Positions 50,649-59,014 of a stretch of 64,000 bases of DNA are shown in pieces. A program made the position numbers and the translations under genes. The notes under the pieces are model-generated. The model saw only the letters and a program-made list of their open reading frames with translations. It ran no database searches and was not told the DNA's origin. The DNA comes from Planctomycetota bacterium. GTDB lineage: Bacteria > Planctomycetota > UBA8742 > UBA2392. The stretch covers positions 23,458 through 87,457 of the forward strand of contig JADZFR010000056.1 in NCBI GenBank assembly GCA_020849795.1. The letters run 5' to 3'. Each line of letters begins with the position of its first letter. Position 1 is the stretch's first letter.

Positions 50649-52184
50649 TTACTGCCTGGAGTTTTTTTTTCCGGCCTCAGTTTCGGCGCGGGCGTCATTC
50701 AGTTCAGCTTTGAGCTTCTCTTCAAGCTCTCGCCTCAAATTCGTCTCGTTGCTGAGCTGGGCCGCCATGCGGCGCTTTTCTTCAAGCCACTTGCCTTCTG
50801 CGGCGCGCAGTCCCTCAAGCTCGGCTTCCACACCCTCAAACTTGCGCTTGAGCATGCCGAGTTCTTTGGCCGCGTTGCCGGCTTTGCCCAGGTCGGACTC
50901 AAGCTGCTTCAGCTCGGCCTTGGCCTTGGTCATCTCGGCGCGGGCCTGTTCAAGCTCGCTGGTCAGCTCTTCGCCCTTGCTGGCGTTGGCGCGGGCCTTG
51001 ACCAGCTCTTTCGTGAGCTGCTGGGCTTCCTGCCTGGCTGCCGCCAGTTCCTGTTCGGCTTTCTTGGCGCGTTCCTCGACGGCCTTGGCGGCCTCGGGCA
51101 GCGTTTCGCCTTTTTCGATGGCCTTGAGCTTCTGCTCGGCTTCGCGGCGGTTGTTGGTTTCGTTGCTGAGTTGCGAGGCCAGGCGGCGCTTTTCTTCAAG
51201 CCATTGGCCTTCGTTGCTGCGCAGTTTCTCGAGCTCGACTTCCATGTTCTCAAGCTTGGCGCGCGAACGCTCGGTTTCTTTGATCTTGCGCTTGAGGTCG
51301 GCAATCTCGTTCTGGAGTTGTTCAGCTTCCGAGGCGGCGCCTTCTGCCGCCTGCTGGCGCACTTCTTCAAGCTCGGACTCCAGGGCGGTGATGCGCCCAT
51401 TGGCTTCATCCAGGGCCCGTTCGGCCTCGGCCCGGGCCGACGCTTCCTGGTTGACGCCTTCGCTGGCCTCGGCGCTTGACGCCTCCAGGTCAGCAAGCTG
51501 TTGCTGCAAAAGCTCGATCTGCTGCTGGGCCTGGTCGGCTGCGGCCCCGCCCTGCTGCGCTTCTTCTACCTGCTGCTGCAACTGGGCGACTTCGGAGTCG
51601 CGCTGGGCCAGGGCGGCTTCGAGTGCGCCGAACTGTTCGTTGGCGGCGTCGAGCTGCTGCTGCAAATCCATATAGGTATCGACGGCCTGGGCGTTGCGCT
51701 GCTGCAACTCGGCAATCTGGGCCTCGTATTGTTGCGCGTATTGCTCGACGCCGGCCTGGCCTGCCTGGGCCTGTTGCAGCATCTGGCGCGACTGCTGCAG
51801 TGCGTCATAGACCTTCTTGTACTCGCCCTTGTACTGCTCGACCTTTTCGGTGGCCTGCTGAAGCCGCATTTCCATCTGCGTCTGCTGCATCACCATCTGG
51901 TTGAATTCTTCGCGGTCGATGGACGAATCCATCCCGAACTTCTCGGTCACGCTCTGCACGATGCCCATGATCACAGCGGGCGTGATGACCTTGACCTTGC
52001 TGGGCAACTGGCTGCGGTCGCGAATCTGGGCGCTGGCGTCCAGGTCGGCCATCGCGCGTCCCAAATCACCACTGGGCGCCGGGGCGGCGGGCCGGGGTGC
52101 GGCAGGCGGGCGCTGGTGCTGTTGGGTCTTGCCGCCGCCGGGCAGGACGATTTTGCGAGTACCAGGAGGTTCGCGTCGGGCCAT
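50649..52184 (-). CDS. Coiled-coil protein, 5' part ending after an A9 slippery run
   Basis: ATG complementary to 52182-52184 is chosen over upstream non-coding frame. The protein has 511 residues. A Pro-rich basic N-terminus (MARREPPGTRKIVLPGGGK) precedes a short folded segment (SKVKVITPAVIMGIVQSVTE, GMDSSIDREEFNQMV) and then coiled coil. A motif EGxWLEEKRRxAxQLSNET occurs twice, 138 residues apart. The frame ends GKKNSRQ-stop immediately after AAAAAAAAAC, while the -1 frame continues as coiled coil for 730 codons. The stopped form may be real (two isoforms) or an artefact. A terminator-like hairpin and another gene lie upstream on the same strand. Confidence 0.8.
   Translation of the reverse strand: MARREPPGTRKIVLPGGGKTQQHQRPPAAPRPAAPAPSGDLGRAMADLDASAQIRDRSQLPSKVKVITPAVIMGIVQSVTEKFGMDSSIDREEFNQMVMQQTQMEMRLQQATEKVEQYKGEYKKVYDALQQSRQMLQQAQAGQAGVEQYAQQYEAQIAELQQRNAQAVDTYMDLQQQLDAANEQFGALEAALAQRDSEVAQLQQQVEEAQQGGAAADQAQQQIELLQQQLADLEASSAEASEGVNQEASARAEAERALDEANGRITALESELEEVRQQAAEGAASEAEQLQNEIADLKRKIKETERSRAKLENMEVELEKLRSNEGQWLEEKRRLASQLSNETNNRREAEQKLKAIEKGETLPEAAKAVEERAKKAEQELAAARQEAQQLTKELVKARANASKGEELTSELEQARAEMTKAKAELKQLESDLGKAGNAAKELGMLKRKFEGVEAELEGLRAAEGKWLEEKRRMAAQLSNETNLRRELEEKLKAELNDARAETEAGKKNSRQ
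50661..50670 (-). other. A9 run with A-AAA-AAC slippery heptamer
   Basis: On the coding strand the run reads GG-AAAAAAAAA-CTCC. In frame 0 the codons are GGA AAA AAA AAC TCC, so the last seven bases form A-AAA-AAC. A -1 slip continues at CTC CAG GCA into the downstream frame. Nine A residues are also enough for RNA polymerase slippage. A 6-bp stem (50616-50621 with 50630-50635) lies about 25 bases downstream, too far for a typical stimulator. Confidence 0.8.
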
Positions 52185-52259
52185 GGCTGCTCTTTCTGCT
52201 TGTTGGGACTGTCCGGTATAGCTCAGCGGTCGCCGGGGGCAAGGCTGGGCACGCAAAGA

Positions 52260-52284
52260 GGACGGGTGCGAAAGGCGCCCGTCC
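52260..52284 (-). terminator. Terminator-like hairpin after the 137-aa membrane-anchored protein gene
   Basis: GGACGGGTGC (52260-52269) pairs with 52275-52284 with one G-T pair. Read on the minus strand it is followed by TCTTTG. It separates the small-protein gene from the coiled-coil locus. Confidence 0.55.
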
Positions 52285-52314
52285 CCGGAAGTGCGCAGAA
52301 ATACAGTCTCACGG

Positions 52315-52728
52315 CTAGCGGCGTTTGCCCTTGCCGGCCTTTTCCATAGCTTCTTTGAGGTCCTTGGGGCTTTCGCCCTTGATCTCTTCAAACTTGATCA
52401 GGTCCGGCCCCTGGTCGTAGTCGAGGCAGCGGCTGCCCATCAGATACAGCTTGGCCTCGCCGTCAGACCCCGCCTTGACCAGCTCATAGAACGTCATGGT
52501 CTGGCGCATCTGGCCGGGCTCAAACGGATGCTCGGTATAGCGCGTGACACACACGATGCCGCCGTTGCGATTGAAGCCCAAACCCTCGACACTGAAGCCT
52601 TCCTTGGTGTCCACGCCCGACGCCGTCACCGGCTCGGCTTTGTCAATAAACGTGTTCCAGGCATAGGTGCCAGCCGCCAGCAGTGCGGCGAATGCAAAGA
52701 CGCCCTTGATGATCATGTCCATCTTCAT
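52315..52728 (-). CDS. Small membrane-anchored protein (paralogue A)
   Basis: The start at the ATG complementary to 52726-52728 follows GGAG at 7 bases. The protein has 137 residues. One N-terminal hydrophobic segment (MIIKGVFAFAALLAAGTYAW) acts as anchor or uncleaved signal. The exported part contains paired cysteines (IVCVTRYTEH ... MGSRCLDYDQGPDLIKFE) and a basic helical tail. The GSRC-acidic-D-x-GxDL[IV]xF motif is shared with the next gene, so the two are paralogues. I recognise no family. Confidence 0.7.
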   Translation of the reverse strand: MKMDMIIKGVFAFAALLAAGTYAWNTFIDKAEPVTASGVDTKEGFSVEGLGFNRNGGIVCVTRYTEHPFEPGQMRQTMTFYELVKAGSDGEAKLYLMGSRCLDYDQGPDLIKFEEIKGESPKDLKEAMEKAGKGKRR

Positions 52729-52815
52729 GCGTTTCTCCTGTACGGGCACAGCCACCGCATGTGGTGACAGGCCGAATCATTGAAATCCAGAGGTCGGGTC
52801 AGTCTATCCTGAAAC

Positions 52816-52841
52816 CCCGGCGCTGGCACGCCAGAGCCGGG
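52816..52841 (-). terminator. Terminator-like hairpin after paralogue B
   Basis: CCCGGCGCTGG (52816-52826) pairs with CCAGAGCCGGG (52831-52841) with one mismatch and a 4-base loop. On the minus strand GGTTTC follows. Confidence 0.5.
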
Positions 52842-52853
52842 AATTCCGGAAAG

Positions 52854-53270
52854 CTAGCGTTTGCTGCGCATCTCGGCCGGGTCACCGAATCTACTCTTGG
52901 TGAAATTCACGAGGTCGAACCCGTTGTCCCACTCGACGCAGCGCGAGCCCACGAAGCGCAGTTCGGTCTCTTTGTCGCTCTTCACGGTCAACTGGTAGAA
53001 GCTGAGAAAGTGGCAGTTCTCGCCCGACACAGGCTCTTCCTCTTTGACGTTCAGGTTGCGCGAGTGGCTTGAAACCACAACGTACTCGACGTCGCCGACC
53101 TTGACCGTGAACATGGCGACGCCCTTCTTCTCCTGTAACGCGGCGCCATCGGCCCGCACGGAGTCCGGGTCCACAGTGAAGGTTGCCCAGGCATAGGTCG
53201 TGCTTGCCACAAGGGCAGCAATGACCAGCGGCAGGCCCAGCAGGGCCGCCAAAGCATTACGGTGCAGCAT
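52854..53270 (-). CDS. Small membrane-anchored protein (paralogue B)
   Basis: The protein has 138 residues, with ATG behind GGAGAAC. The N-terminal segment is ALAALLGLPLVIAALVAS followed by TTYAWATF. The exported domain has two cysteines (SGENCHFLSFYQ and GSRCVEWDNGFDLVNF). The second motif is shared with paralogue A (GSRCLDYDQGPDLIKF), as is the TYAW sequence after the hydrophobic stretch. The two cysteines may form a disulfide outside the cytoplasm. The function is unknown. Confidence 0.7.
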   Translation of the reverse strand: MLHRNALAALLGLPLVIAALVASTTYAWATFTVDPDSVRADGAALQEKKGVAMFTVKVGDVEYVVVSSHSRNLNVKEEEPVSGENCHFLSFYQLTVKSDKETELRFVGSRCVEWDNGFDLVNFTKSRFGDPAEMRSKR

Positions 53271-53452
53271 GGTTGTTCTCCAAGGGGAAAGACCGGGGAG
53301 TAACGGCGGCTACGCATCCGCCGGGATGGCTGTGGTGCGGGGCGGGGGACACGTTAAGGGAACCACGCGGGGGGCCGGACGCCAACCGGCCTTCACCGGG
53401 CCTTTCGCGGGTTGGAATATGCAGCTGCGACCGTTGCGCACACGCACAAAAT

Positions 53453-54892
53453 CTAGCGCGCCTGGTTGGTGGGCACGTTGCGGAAATCGCTGAACCCGGG
53501 CCGGTGTTCTGCCGGCACGAACTTGGTGGTGCGCTTGTGGAAGTGGAACGGGATGTCGCCCGTGGGCCCGTTACGGTTTTTGGCAATCAACAGCTCAACG
53601 GCCGACAGCTCTTCGCTGTTGATGCTGGCCATCGTTTCTTCATCTTCCTTGCGGTAGATCAGGATGACCTGGTCAGCGTCCTGCTCAATGCTGCCGGACT
53701 CGCGCAGGTCGGAAAGCATCGGGCGTTTTTCGCGGCTGCTGCGTTGTTCAACGCCGCGGTTGAGCTGGGCCGCGGTAATCACGGGCACTTTCAGTTCGCG
53801 GGCCAGCGCCTTGAGGCCGCGCGAGATGTTGCCGATCTGCAGGTGGCGGTCGAGCCTGTCATTGTCTTTCACAAGCTGCAGGTAATCGACAAAGATGGCG
53901 TCGATGTCGTGGCGCTCTTTCATGCGCCGCGCCTTGGAGCGGATTTCGCTCAGGTTGAGCGTAAAGCTGTCATCGACGAACAGCGGCACATGGGCCATGT
54001 CGTGCATGGCCTGCTTGAGCGCGATTTCTTCTTCGCGCGAGTACGCGGCAAGCTTCACGCGTTTGAGGTCCACTTCGGCGCGCGAGCACAGGATGCGCTG
54101 CACCAGTTCAGTCGCTGTCATTTCCAGGCTGAACACCAGCACGCCGCCCTTGCCATCGTCGCGGTTCTGGTGGCGGTCCCAGGCGATGTTCTCGGCCAGG
54201 TTCAGCATCAGGCTGGTCTTGCCCTGGCCGGGGCGCGCGCCGATCACGACCAGTTCGCCGGCTTTCCAGCCGGTGGTGTACCCGTCGAGCACGGAATAGC
54301 CCGAGGTCAGCCCGGGCAGCATGTTGCCGTCGTGCGAGTTGCGCCATTCACGCAGCTTGGTCTGCTGCTCCATCACCTGCTGGATGAGCTGCTGGATGGT
54401 GTGCGTTTCGCCGTGGTAGCGCTGGGCGGCGATTTCGAACACGTCGCGCTCAAGCTTTTCGATCACGTCTTTGGGCGTGCGCGTTTCGTCCAGCGCCATC
54501 GCGCGCACGTCGCCGGCGCGCAGCACGATTTCGCGCATCAGGCTGCGGTCGCGTACAATGCCGGCGTAGCGTTCGGCGCCGTATGCGCTTGGCAGGCGGT
54601 GGCTGATTTCTTCAAGATAGTGGTGCAGCGCGTCACTGCCGCCGCATTCGTCGATGGCGCCCGCCTTCTTCACCTGCTCGGCGACACTGACCCAGTCGGC
54701 TTCGTGGCCCTCCGACGAAAGCTGCATGATGGCGCGGAAGATGTGCTGGTGCGACGCGCGCCAGAAGACTTCCGGTCGCTTGAGAATCAACGACACTTCC
54801 GGCAGGCAGCCCGGGTCAACGAAAATGGCACCGAGCACAGCCTGCTCGGCTTCGATGGAGTGGGGCGGGATGAAGCCTTCTTTGTCTGCCAT
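53453..54892 (-). CDS. dnaB: Replicative DNA helicase DnaB
   Basis: The start at the ATG complementary to 54890-54892 gives MADKEGFIPPHSIEAEQAVLGAI, the standard opening. The protein has 479 residues. The N-terminal helical collar spans about 10-110. The RecA-like C-terminal domain has Walker A GARPGQGKTS at 218-227, Walker B-type IFVDYLQLV, and the ELKVPVITAAQLNRGVE and SDLRESGSIEQDADQV motifs. It unwinds DNA at the replication fork as a hexamer. There is no intein. It has no close operon partners. Confidence 0.96.
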   Translation of the reverse strand: MADKEGFIPPHSIEAEQAVLGAIFVDPGCLPEVSLILKRPEVFWRASHQHIFRAIMQLSSEGHEADWVSVAEQVKKAGAIDECGGSDALHHYLEEISHRLPSAYGAERYAGIVRDRSLMREIVLRAGDVRAMALDETRTPKDVIEKLERDVFEIAAQRYHGETHTIQQLIQQVMEQQTKLREWRNSHDGNMLPGLTSGYSVLDGYTTGWKAGELVVIGARPGQGKTSLMLNLAENIAWDRHQNRDDGKGGVLVFSLEMTATELVQRILCSRAEVDLKRVKLAAYSREEEIALKQAMHDMAHVPLFVDDSFTLNLSEIRSKARRMKERHDIDAIFVDYLQLVKDNDRLDRHLQIGNISRGLKALARELKVPVITAAQLNRGVEQRSSREKRPMLSDLRESGSIEQDADQVILIYRKEDEETMASINSEELSAVELLIAKNRNGPTGDIPFHFHKRTTKFVPAEHRPGFSDFRNVPTNQAR

Positions 54893-55075
54893 ACGAACAA
54901 ACCACCGACACCCGTGTAGCGGGCGCAAAGCCAACGGTACAAAGACGTGCGACACGGTTTTGATGTGCGGACTGAACTGTCATCCGCGAGGAACAACTTG
55001 TAGCGGGATTTTTCAGGGCGCGGCAAGCGGGGGAAGCAATTTGGATAGATGTCAGTTGGTGATAACCCGTGTGCA

Positions 55076-55984
55076 CTACCAGCCCCACCTCACCTTGGCG
55101 TGTTCGTGGGCCAGCAATTCGGGCGGCAGCGCTTCGCGCTCGATCGGCGTGCGGGCGTCGTCGGCCTTTTCCCAGCGCTGGTTATAGAAGGACTGGGCCT
55201 TGAGCATGATCAGGCTTTCCAGCAATTCCTGACCGATCGAGCTGCGGGGTATCGGCCGCAGCACACCCTCATCATCCTGCATGCCGTCGTTCGCGAACCA
55301 GAATGCACGCTGATAGTCGCCGGTCGCAAACGCCGCCTGGCCCTGGCGCAGACGCATCAGTGCACGCTCGGTGTCATTAGACCCGCGAAGGCGCATCGCG
55401 TCCCAGGCGGCATCCAGCTGGCCCGAACGGGTCGCCGGGTCGCTTTCGGTGCGCGACTTCTCCAGCGCCAGCCGGCCGTAGCCGGCAAAAGTCACCAGCA
55501 GCACAAGCGGCAGGGCGAACGCGGCCCAGCCGGCTTTGACGGTGCTGGCCCGGGTTGGTACCAGCACCAGCCACGAGAACGGAAGCAGCGCCAACGCACC
55601 CGTAATCCAGAGCGCGGGCACGCCCAGGAACGCGCCGACGGCGGCCAGCGCGCCGACGTTCAACACGCCGATGCCGTACCCGATCAGGCGGCTTTCGGGG
55701 TTTGGCCGCGAAAGCTGCGACGATGCCAGCCACGCGATTAACAGGCCCTCGGCGCACAGGAACAGCAACCAGCGTTCGGCATCCAGGATGCCGACCAGGA
55801 TCGCCGCTTGAATGAAAGGAAGCAACAGCAGGATGCGCGCGGCAGACTTAAGAGCAGCGGGATGCTGCCGCAGCACCGCGGTCTGCAGCGCAAGGCGCAC
55901 TACAAAGCTGCCGCGGCGCCGTTTGCTCTCGGGCAGTTCGTAGGAGTCGAAAGCCGGTCTCGGGGGCAGCTTGGCAGGCGGCAT
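55076..55984 (-). CDS. Hypothetical multi-pass membrane protein
   Basis: The start at the ATG complementary to 55982-55984 (MPPAKLPPRPAFDSYELPE). The protein has 302 residues. A basic N-terminus of about 50 residues precedes five predicted transmembrane segments between about 55 and 180. The soluble C-terminal 120 residues are helical, with a TPR-like pattern (ERALMRLRQGQAAFATGDYQRAFWFANDG). It might be a membrane-tethered repeat protein. I do not recognise a family. It lies 63 bases downstream of the MBL-fold gene on the same strand. Confidence 0.7.
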   Translation of the reverse strand: MPPAKLPPRPAFDSYELPESKRRRGSFVVRLALQTAVLRQHPAALKSAARILLLLPFIQAAILVGILDAERWLLFLCAEGLLIAWLASSQLSRPNPESRLIGYGIGVLNVGALAAVGAFLGVPALWITGALALLPFSWLVLVPTRASTVKAGWAAFALPLVLLVTFAGYGRLALEKSRTESDPATRSGQLDAAWDAMRLRGSNDTERALMRLRQGQAAFATGDYQRAFWFANDGMQDDEGVLRPIPRSSIGQELLESLIMLKAQSFYNQRWEKADDARTPIEREALPPELLAHEHAKVRWGW

Positions 55985-56047
55985 TGCGGATTCCGGATCG
56001 GAGGCACGTTCGCAGCGGGGCAAGTCAATCCGCGATGCGCAAACGCC

Positions 56048-56977
56048 TCACAGTTCGATGACCATGCCTTCGCGGGCGGCAAAAAACTCGGTGTCCGGCG
56101 CCTCTTCTTTCCCGAGCGGCAGGTACTTCTCATTCATTAAACGGTCCAGCGCGTCGTCGGTTCGGGTCGGGTCGTGGTGCGTGAATGCCATGCGCTTGAT
56201 GCCGGCTTCGCGGGCGAGCGCAATGTTGTATTCAAAGTAGCTGTGTCCCCAGCCGCGCTTGCTGAGGTGCGGCTTGCCGGGGCTTTCGTAGTCTTCCTGG
56301 GTGTAGGTGGTGTCAAAGGCGATGAAGTCGGCGTTGCGACAGAAGTCGATCAGCCGCCGGTTCATCATGTGGTACAGCGCCTTGGTGTCGCTGGTTTCGT
56401 CGATGTCGTGTTCGGGCCACGGTTCGTGGTCGCCGGTGAAGATGAAACTCTTGCCGTCGGCTTCGATGCGGTAGGCGGTGCAGTAGACGGGGTGGTTGGT
56501 CAGCTTGATGCGGACCTTCACGCCCTCGGCAAGGTCAAAGCACTTCTCGACCCCGTCGGGGAACATCTTGTTGTAATCGTTGTAGGTGACCACGCTGTCG
56601 AGCATGGTGTTCTCGACGGGGAAGTAGCTGTAGGTCATCTGGTCGCGCATCACGGTTTCGAAGCCCTTGCCCTCGCGCAGGGGCCCGATGCCGTAGACCT
56701 GCACGTTGCTGCCGGGCGTGTAGATCGGAGTAAAGAACGGAAATCCGTGAATGTGGTCCCAGTGCGTGTGGGTCACCAGCAGGCGAATGTCGAAGGGCGG
56801 CTTGCCCGATGCCATCAGATGGTCGGCGAGCGAGCGAATGCCTGTGCCGCAGTCAATGATGATGATCGGGCCGGTCTCGCGAATCACCTGGATGCACGTG
56901 GTGTTGCCGCCGTAGCGGGCCGTTTCCGGGCCCGGTGTCGGCAGACTGCCGCGTACACCCCAAAACCTGATCTTCAT
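56048..56977 (-). CDS. MBL-fold metal-dependent hydrolase
   Basis: The start at the ATG complementary to 56975-56977 follows GGGGAGAG. The protein has 309 residues. It begins KIRFWGVRGSLPTPGPETARY, typical of a phosphodiesterase-like MBL branch. Metal ligands are in THTHWDHIHG (His70, His72, Asp74, His75), with a later FTGDHEPW and FIAFDTTYTQEDY and a final TH-H (MAFTHHDPTRTDD). Two metal ions are expected. Related proteins are cyclic-nucleotide phosphodiesterases or RNase Z-like hydrolases; the substrate here is unknown. Confidence 0.9.
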   Translation of the reverse strand: MKIRFWGVRGSLPTPGPETARYGGNTTCIQVIRETGPIIIIDCGTGIRSLADHLMASGKPPFDIRLLVTHTHWDHIHGFPFFTPIYTPGSNVQVYGIGPLREGKGFETVMRDQMTYSYFPVENTMLDSVVTYNDYNKMFPDGVEKCFDLAEGVKVRIKLTNHPVYCTAYRIEADGKSFIFTGDHEPWPEHDIDETSDTKALYHMMNRRLIDFCRNADFIAFDTTYTQEDYESPGKPHLSKRGWGHSYFEYNIALAREAGIKRMAFTHHDPTRTDDALDRLMNEKYLPLGKEEAPDTEFFAAREGMVIEL

Positions 56978-57020
56978 CAAACTCTCCCCGCGCAGCATAG
57001 CAGCGGTCGGCAGGATATGG

Positions 57021-58970
57021 CTACTCAGTGGGCAGCTTTGGCGGCGGGGGGGCCGACTCGGCATCCAGCACGCGCACCCATACTGGCTGGCCGGGCGACG
57101 ACGTCCAGAAGTGAATCTCCAGGGCTCGCGTGCCCTGTCTGGACTGCCAGCGCAGGGTGTACTCGCGCTCAGACCGGAACAACTCGTCGCTGAATGGCGG
57201 TGTCGGCTCGCCCAGCGACTTGCGCAGCGCGTCGACCGACCAGTCGGCGCCCGAGTGCTGTATGGCACCGAATTCAATCTTCAAACCCTTGAAACGCTCG
57301 GTGGCGCCCGCGACCGCGCTGCCCGGCCCGGCGATTGCCACGGCGGTGATCCGGTTTTTCTCGTCGTGCTGGATGAGCCAGCCGTCAGCGGCGTGCAACT
57401 GCCGCCCGGTAATGTTCTGCTTCGACTTCAGGTCGTCGTAGGCCTCATACGACTCGCCCAGCCGGTATCCGCCGGCGCCGTCCTCGGTCATGGAGAATTC
57501 GACACTCTGGGCCCCCGCGATGGACTTGTAGCCCAGGTGCACAGCCCAGCCGATCACGGCAATGATGACCGCGACGCCCAGCACCGTTGCCACAGGCTTG
57601 AGCATCCCGGGTTTTCGCACGTTGGTGGCGTCAATGTAATCCTGGGCCAGCGCGATGCGGTCGGTGGGTGTCTGGGTAGCGGTTTTGCCGCGCACCGAGT
57701 CACGGCGCAGCACCTGCAACTCAGATGCGTCTTCGTCGCGCGTCGGCATGTGCACTTCAATGCTGTCAGTGCCGGCGGCGCGGCGCACGATGGTGTTGAC
57801 CTGGCTTGCCGGGATATGGAACGAGCCGCTCTGGGGCTGCTCGCTGGTGCGGACCTTGCGGGTACCCGGCACCGGGGCCTCGTGCGAGCCCGACTTCATG
57901 CGATCCACTTCTTCGCGCAGCTTGACCAGTTCCAGGGCCAGCTCGCGGCGCAGGTCGTCGTCCGGCAGGCGGTCGGCCAACGCCTTGAGTTCAGGGTTGC
58001 TGCGCGGAGACTTGCTGCTGATGCTGCGTGGCGCAAAGTGCTCGTCGGCCAGCAGGTATGTGCTGTCGTCATCACTGGCGCGGCCCGCCGGCGCCGGGCC
58101 GGGTACCGGCACCTCGACCTTGGGCCGCGGCACAATGAAGCTGTCGCGGACTGCCGGGGTGTTGCTCTGGGGCACGGGTGTGTCACGCGAGCTGCCGGCA
58201 TTGCCGTAGCGCGTGATGGTGGGCGCGCTCTCTTCTTCAGCGGGGTCTGGAAGGCGCGGCACCATTTCGGTCGGGTTGCCGACCGGTATCTCGGTTGAAG
58301 ACCGGCGCGGCAGTTCAGTGGAACTGGGCGGCGCGGGGGCCCTGAAGATATCGGTCTTGCGCGGGTCATCTTCGCCCGCTTCGGCGGCGATGCCGTCGTC
58401 TACGCCGTCGGCCAGCGGCGCCAGTTCCTGCGAGTCCGAGGCGCGCATCCGCACCTTGGAATCATGCACCTTGGGCCAATTGCCGCTGTAGTCGCTCTTG
58501 ATCTGGTCGTCGCGCACGTTGACGGTGGGCGGCCGCTCGATCGCCGGCGGCTTGTTCAACGACGGGATCTTGTGGCTGCGCTGCTGCTGGGGCACCTCAG
58601 TCTCGACGTTGCGGGCCTTGGGCACGACTTCGGTGGCGGCGCCCTGGGGCACGTCTTTCTCGATGGTGTGGTCCGTGGGGCGCTCCGACCGGTCCACGTC
58701 GATGGCCTTGCGGATGGCGGTGCGCTCGGACGATGCGTCAGACGAGTCACGGGCCAGCACCGATGTTCCGCGCCGCGACATGACGCGTGTCATGCGCTGC
58801 TGCTGCTTGTTGAACAGCTCAAGTTTCTTGGCCACGAGCTGCTTGTGGCTATCGGTCAAGCCGGGGTCTTTCAGCAGCGGCTCAAGGATGCGGCAGGCGT
58901 CGCCGTGCTTGCCGGCGTCGGCAAGCGACTCGGCTTCGCGGATCTTGCGCACGATGACCAGCGTGTCCAT
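57021..58970 (-). CDS. Large single-TM protein with disordered TE-x-P-rich region
   Basis: The protein has 649 residues. A short helical N-terminus (about 1-60, IREAESLADAGKHGDACRIL, TPR-like) precedes a long low-complexity, probably disordered region (about 65-350) with five TE-hydrophobic-P motifs (Thr113, 124, 218, 226 and 234). One transmembrane helix lies at about 462-482 (VATVLGVAVIIAVIGWAVHL). The C-terminal 160 residues are a folded extracytoplasmic beta-rich domain (GGYRLGESYEAYDDLKSK ... LEIHFWTSSPGQPVWVRVLD). I recognise no family. It may be a regulatory membrane protein phosphorylated on the Thr-Glu motifs, but this is inference. Confidence 0.7.
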   Translation of the reverse strand: MDTLVIVRKIREAESLADAGKHGDACRILEPLLKDPGLTDSHKQLVAKKLELFNKQQQRMTRVMSRRGTSVLARDSSDASSERTAIRKAIDVDRSERPTDHTIEKDVPQGAATEVVPKARNVETEVPQQQRSHKIPSLNKPPAIERPPTVNVRDDQIKSDYSGNWPKVHDSKVRMRASDSQELAPLADGVDDGIAAEAGEDDPRKTDIFRAPAPPSSTELPRRSSTEIPVGNPTEMVPRLPDPAEEESAPTITRYGNAGSSRDTPVPQSNTPAVRDSFIVPRPKVEVPVPGPAPAGRASDDDSTYLLADEHFAPRSISSKSPRSNPELKALADRLPDDDLRRELALELVKLREEVDRMKSGSHEAPVPGTRKVRTSEQPQSGSFHIPASQVNTIVRRAAGTDSIEVHMPTRDEDASELQVLRRDSVRGKTATQTPTDRIALAQDYIDATNVRKPGMLKPVATVLGVAVIIAVIGWAVHLGYKSIAGAQSVEFSMTEDGAGGYRLGESYEAYDDLKSKQNITGRQLHAADGWLIQHDEKNRITAVAIAGPGSAVAGATERFKGLKIEFGAIQHSGADWSVDALRKSLGEPTPPFSDELFRSEREYTLRWQSRQGTRALEIHFWTSSPGQPVWVRVLDAESAPPPPKLPTE

Positions 58971-59014
58971 GAATGCCCGGAGTGCGCCCGTGACTGCGCC
59001 CGAAAGTGGGGAAT

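Noticed and set aside
52213..52235. tRNA-like start (GGTATAGCTCAGCGGTCGCC)
   Set aside because: It resembles a tRNA D-arm, but no anticodon arm, T-loop (GGTTCGAATCC) or acceptor complement follows.
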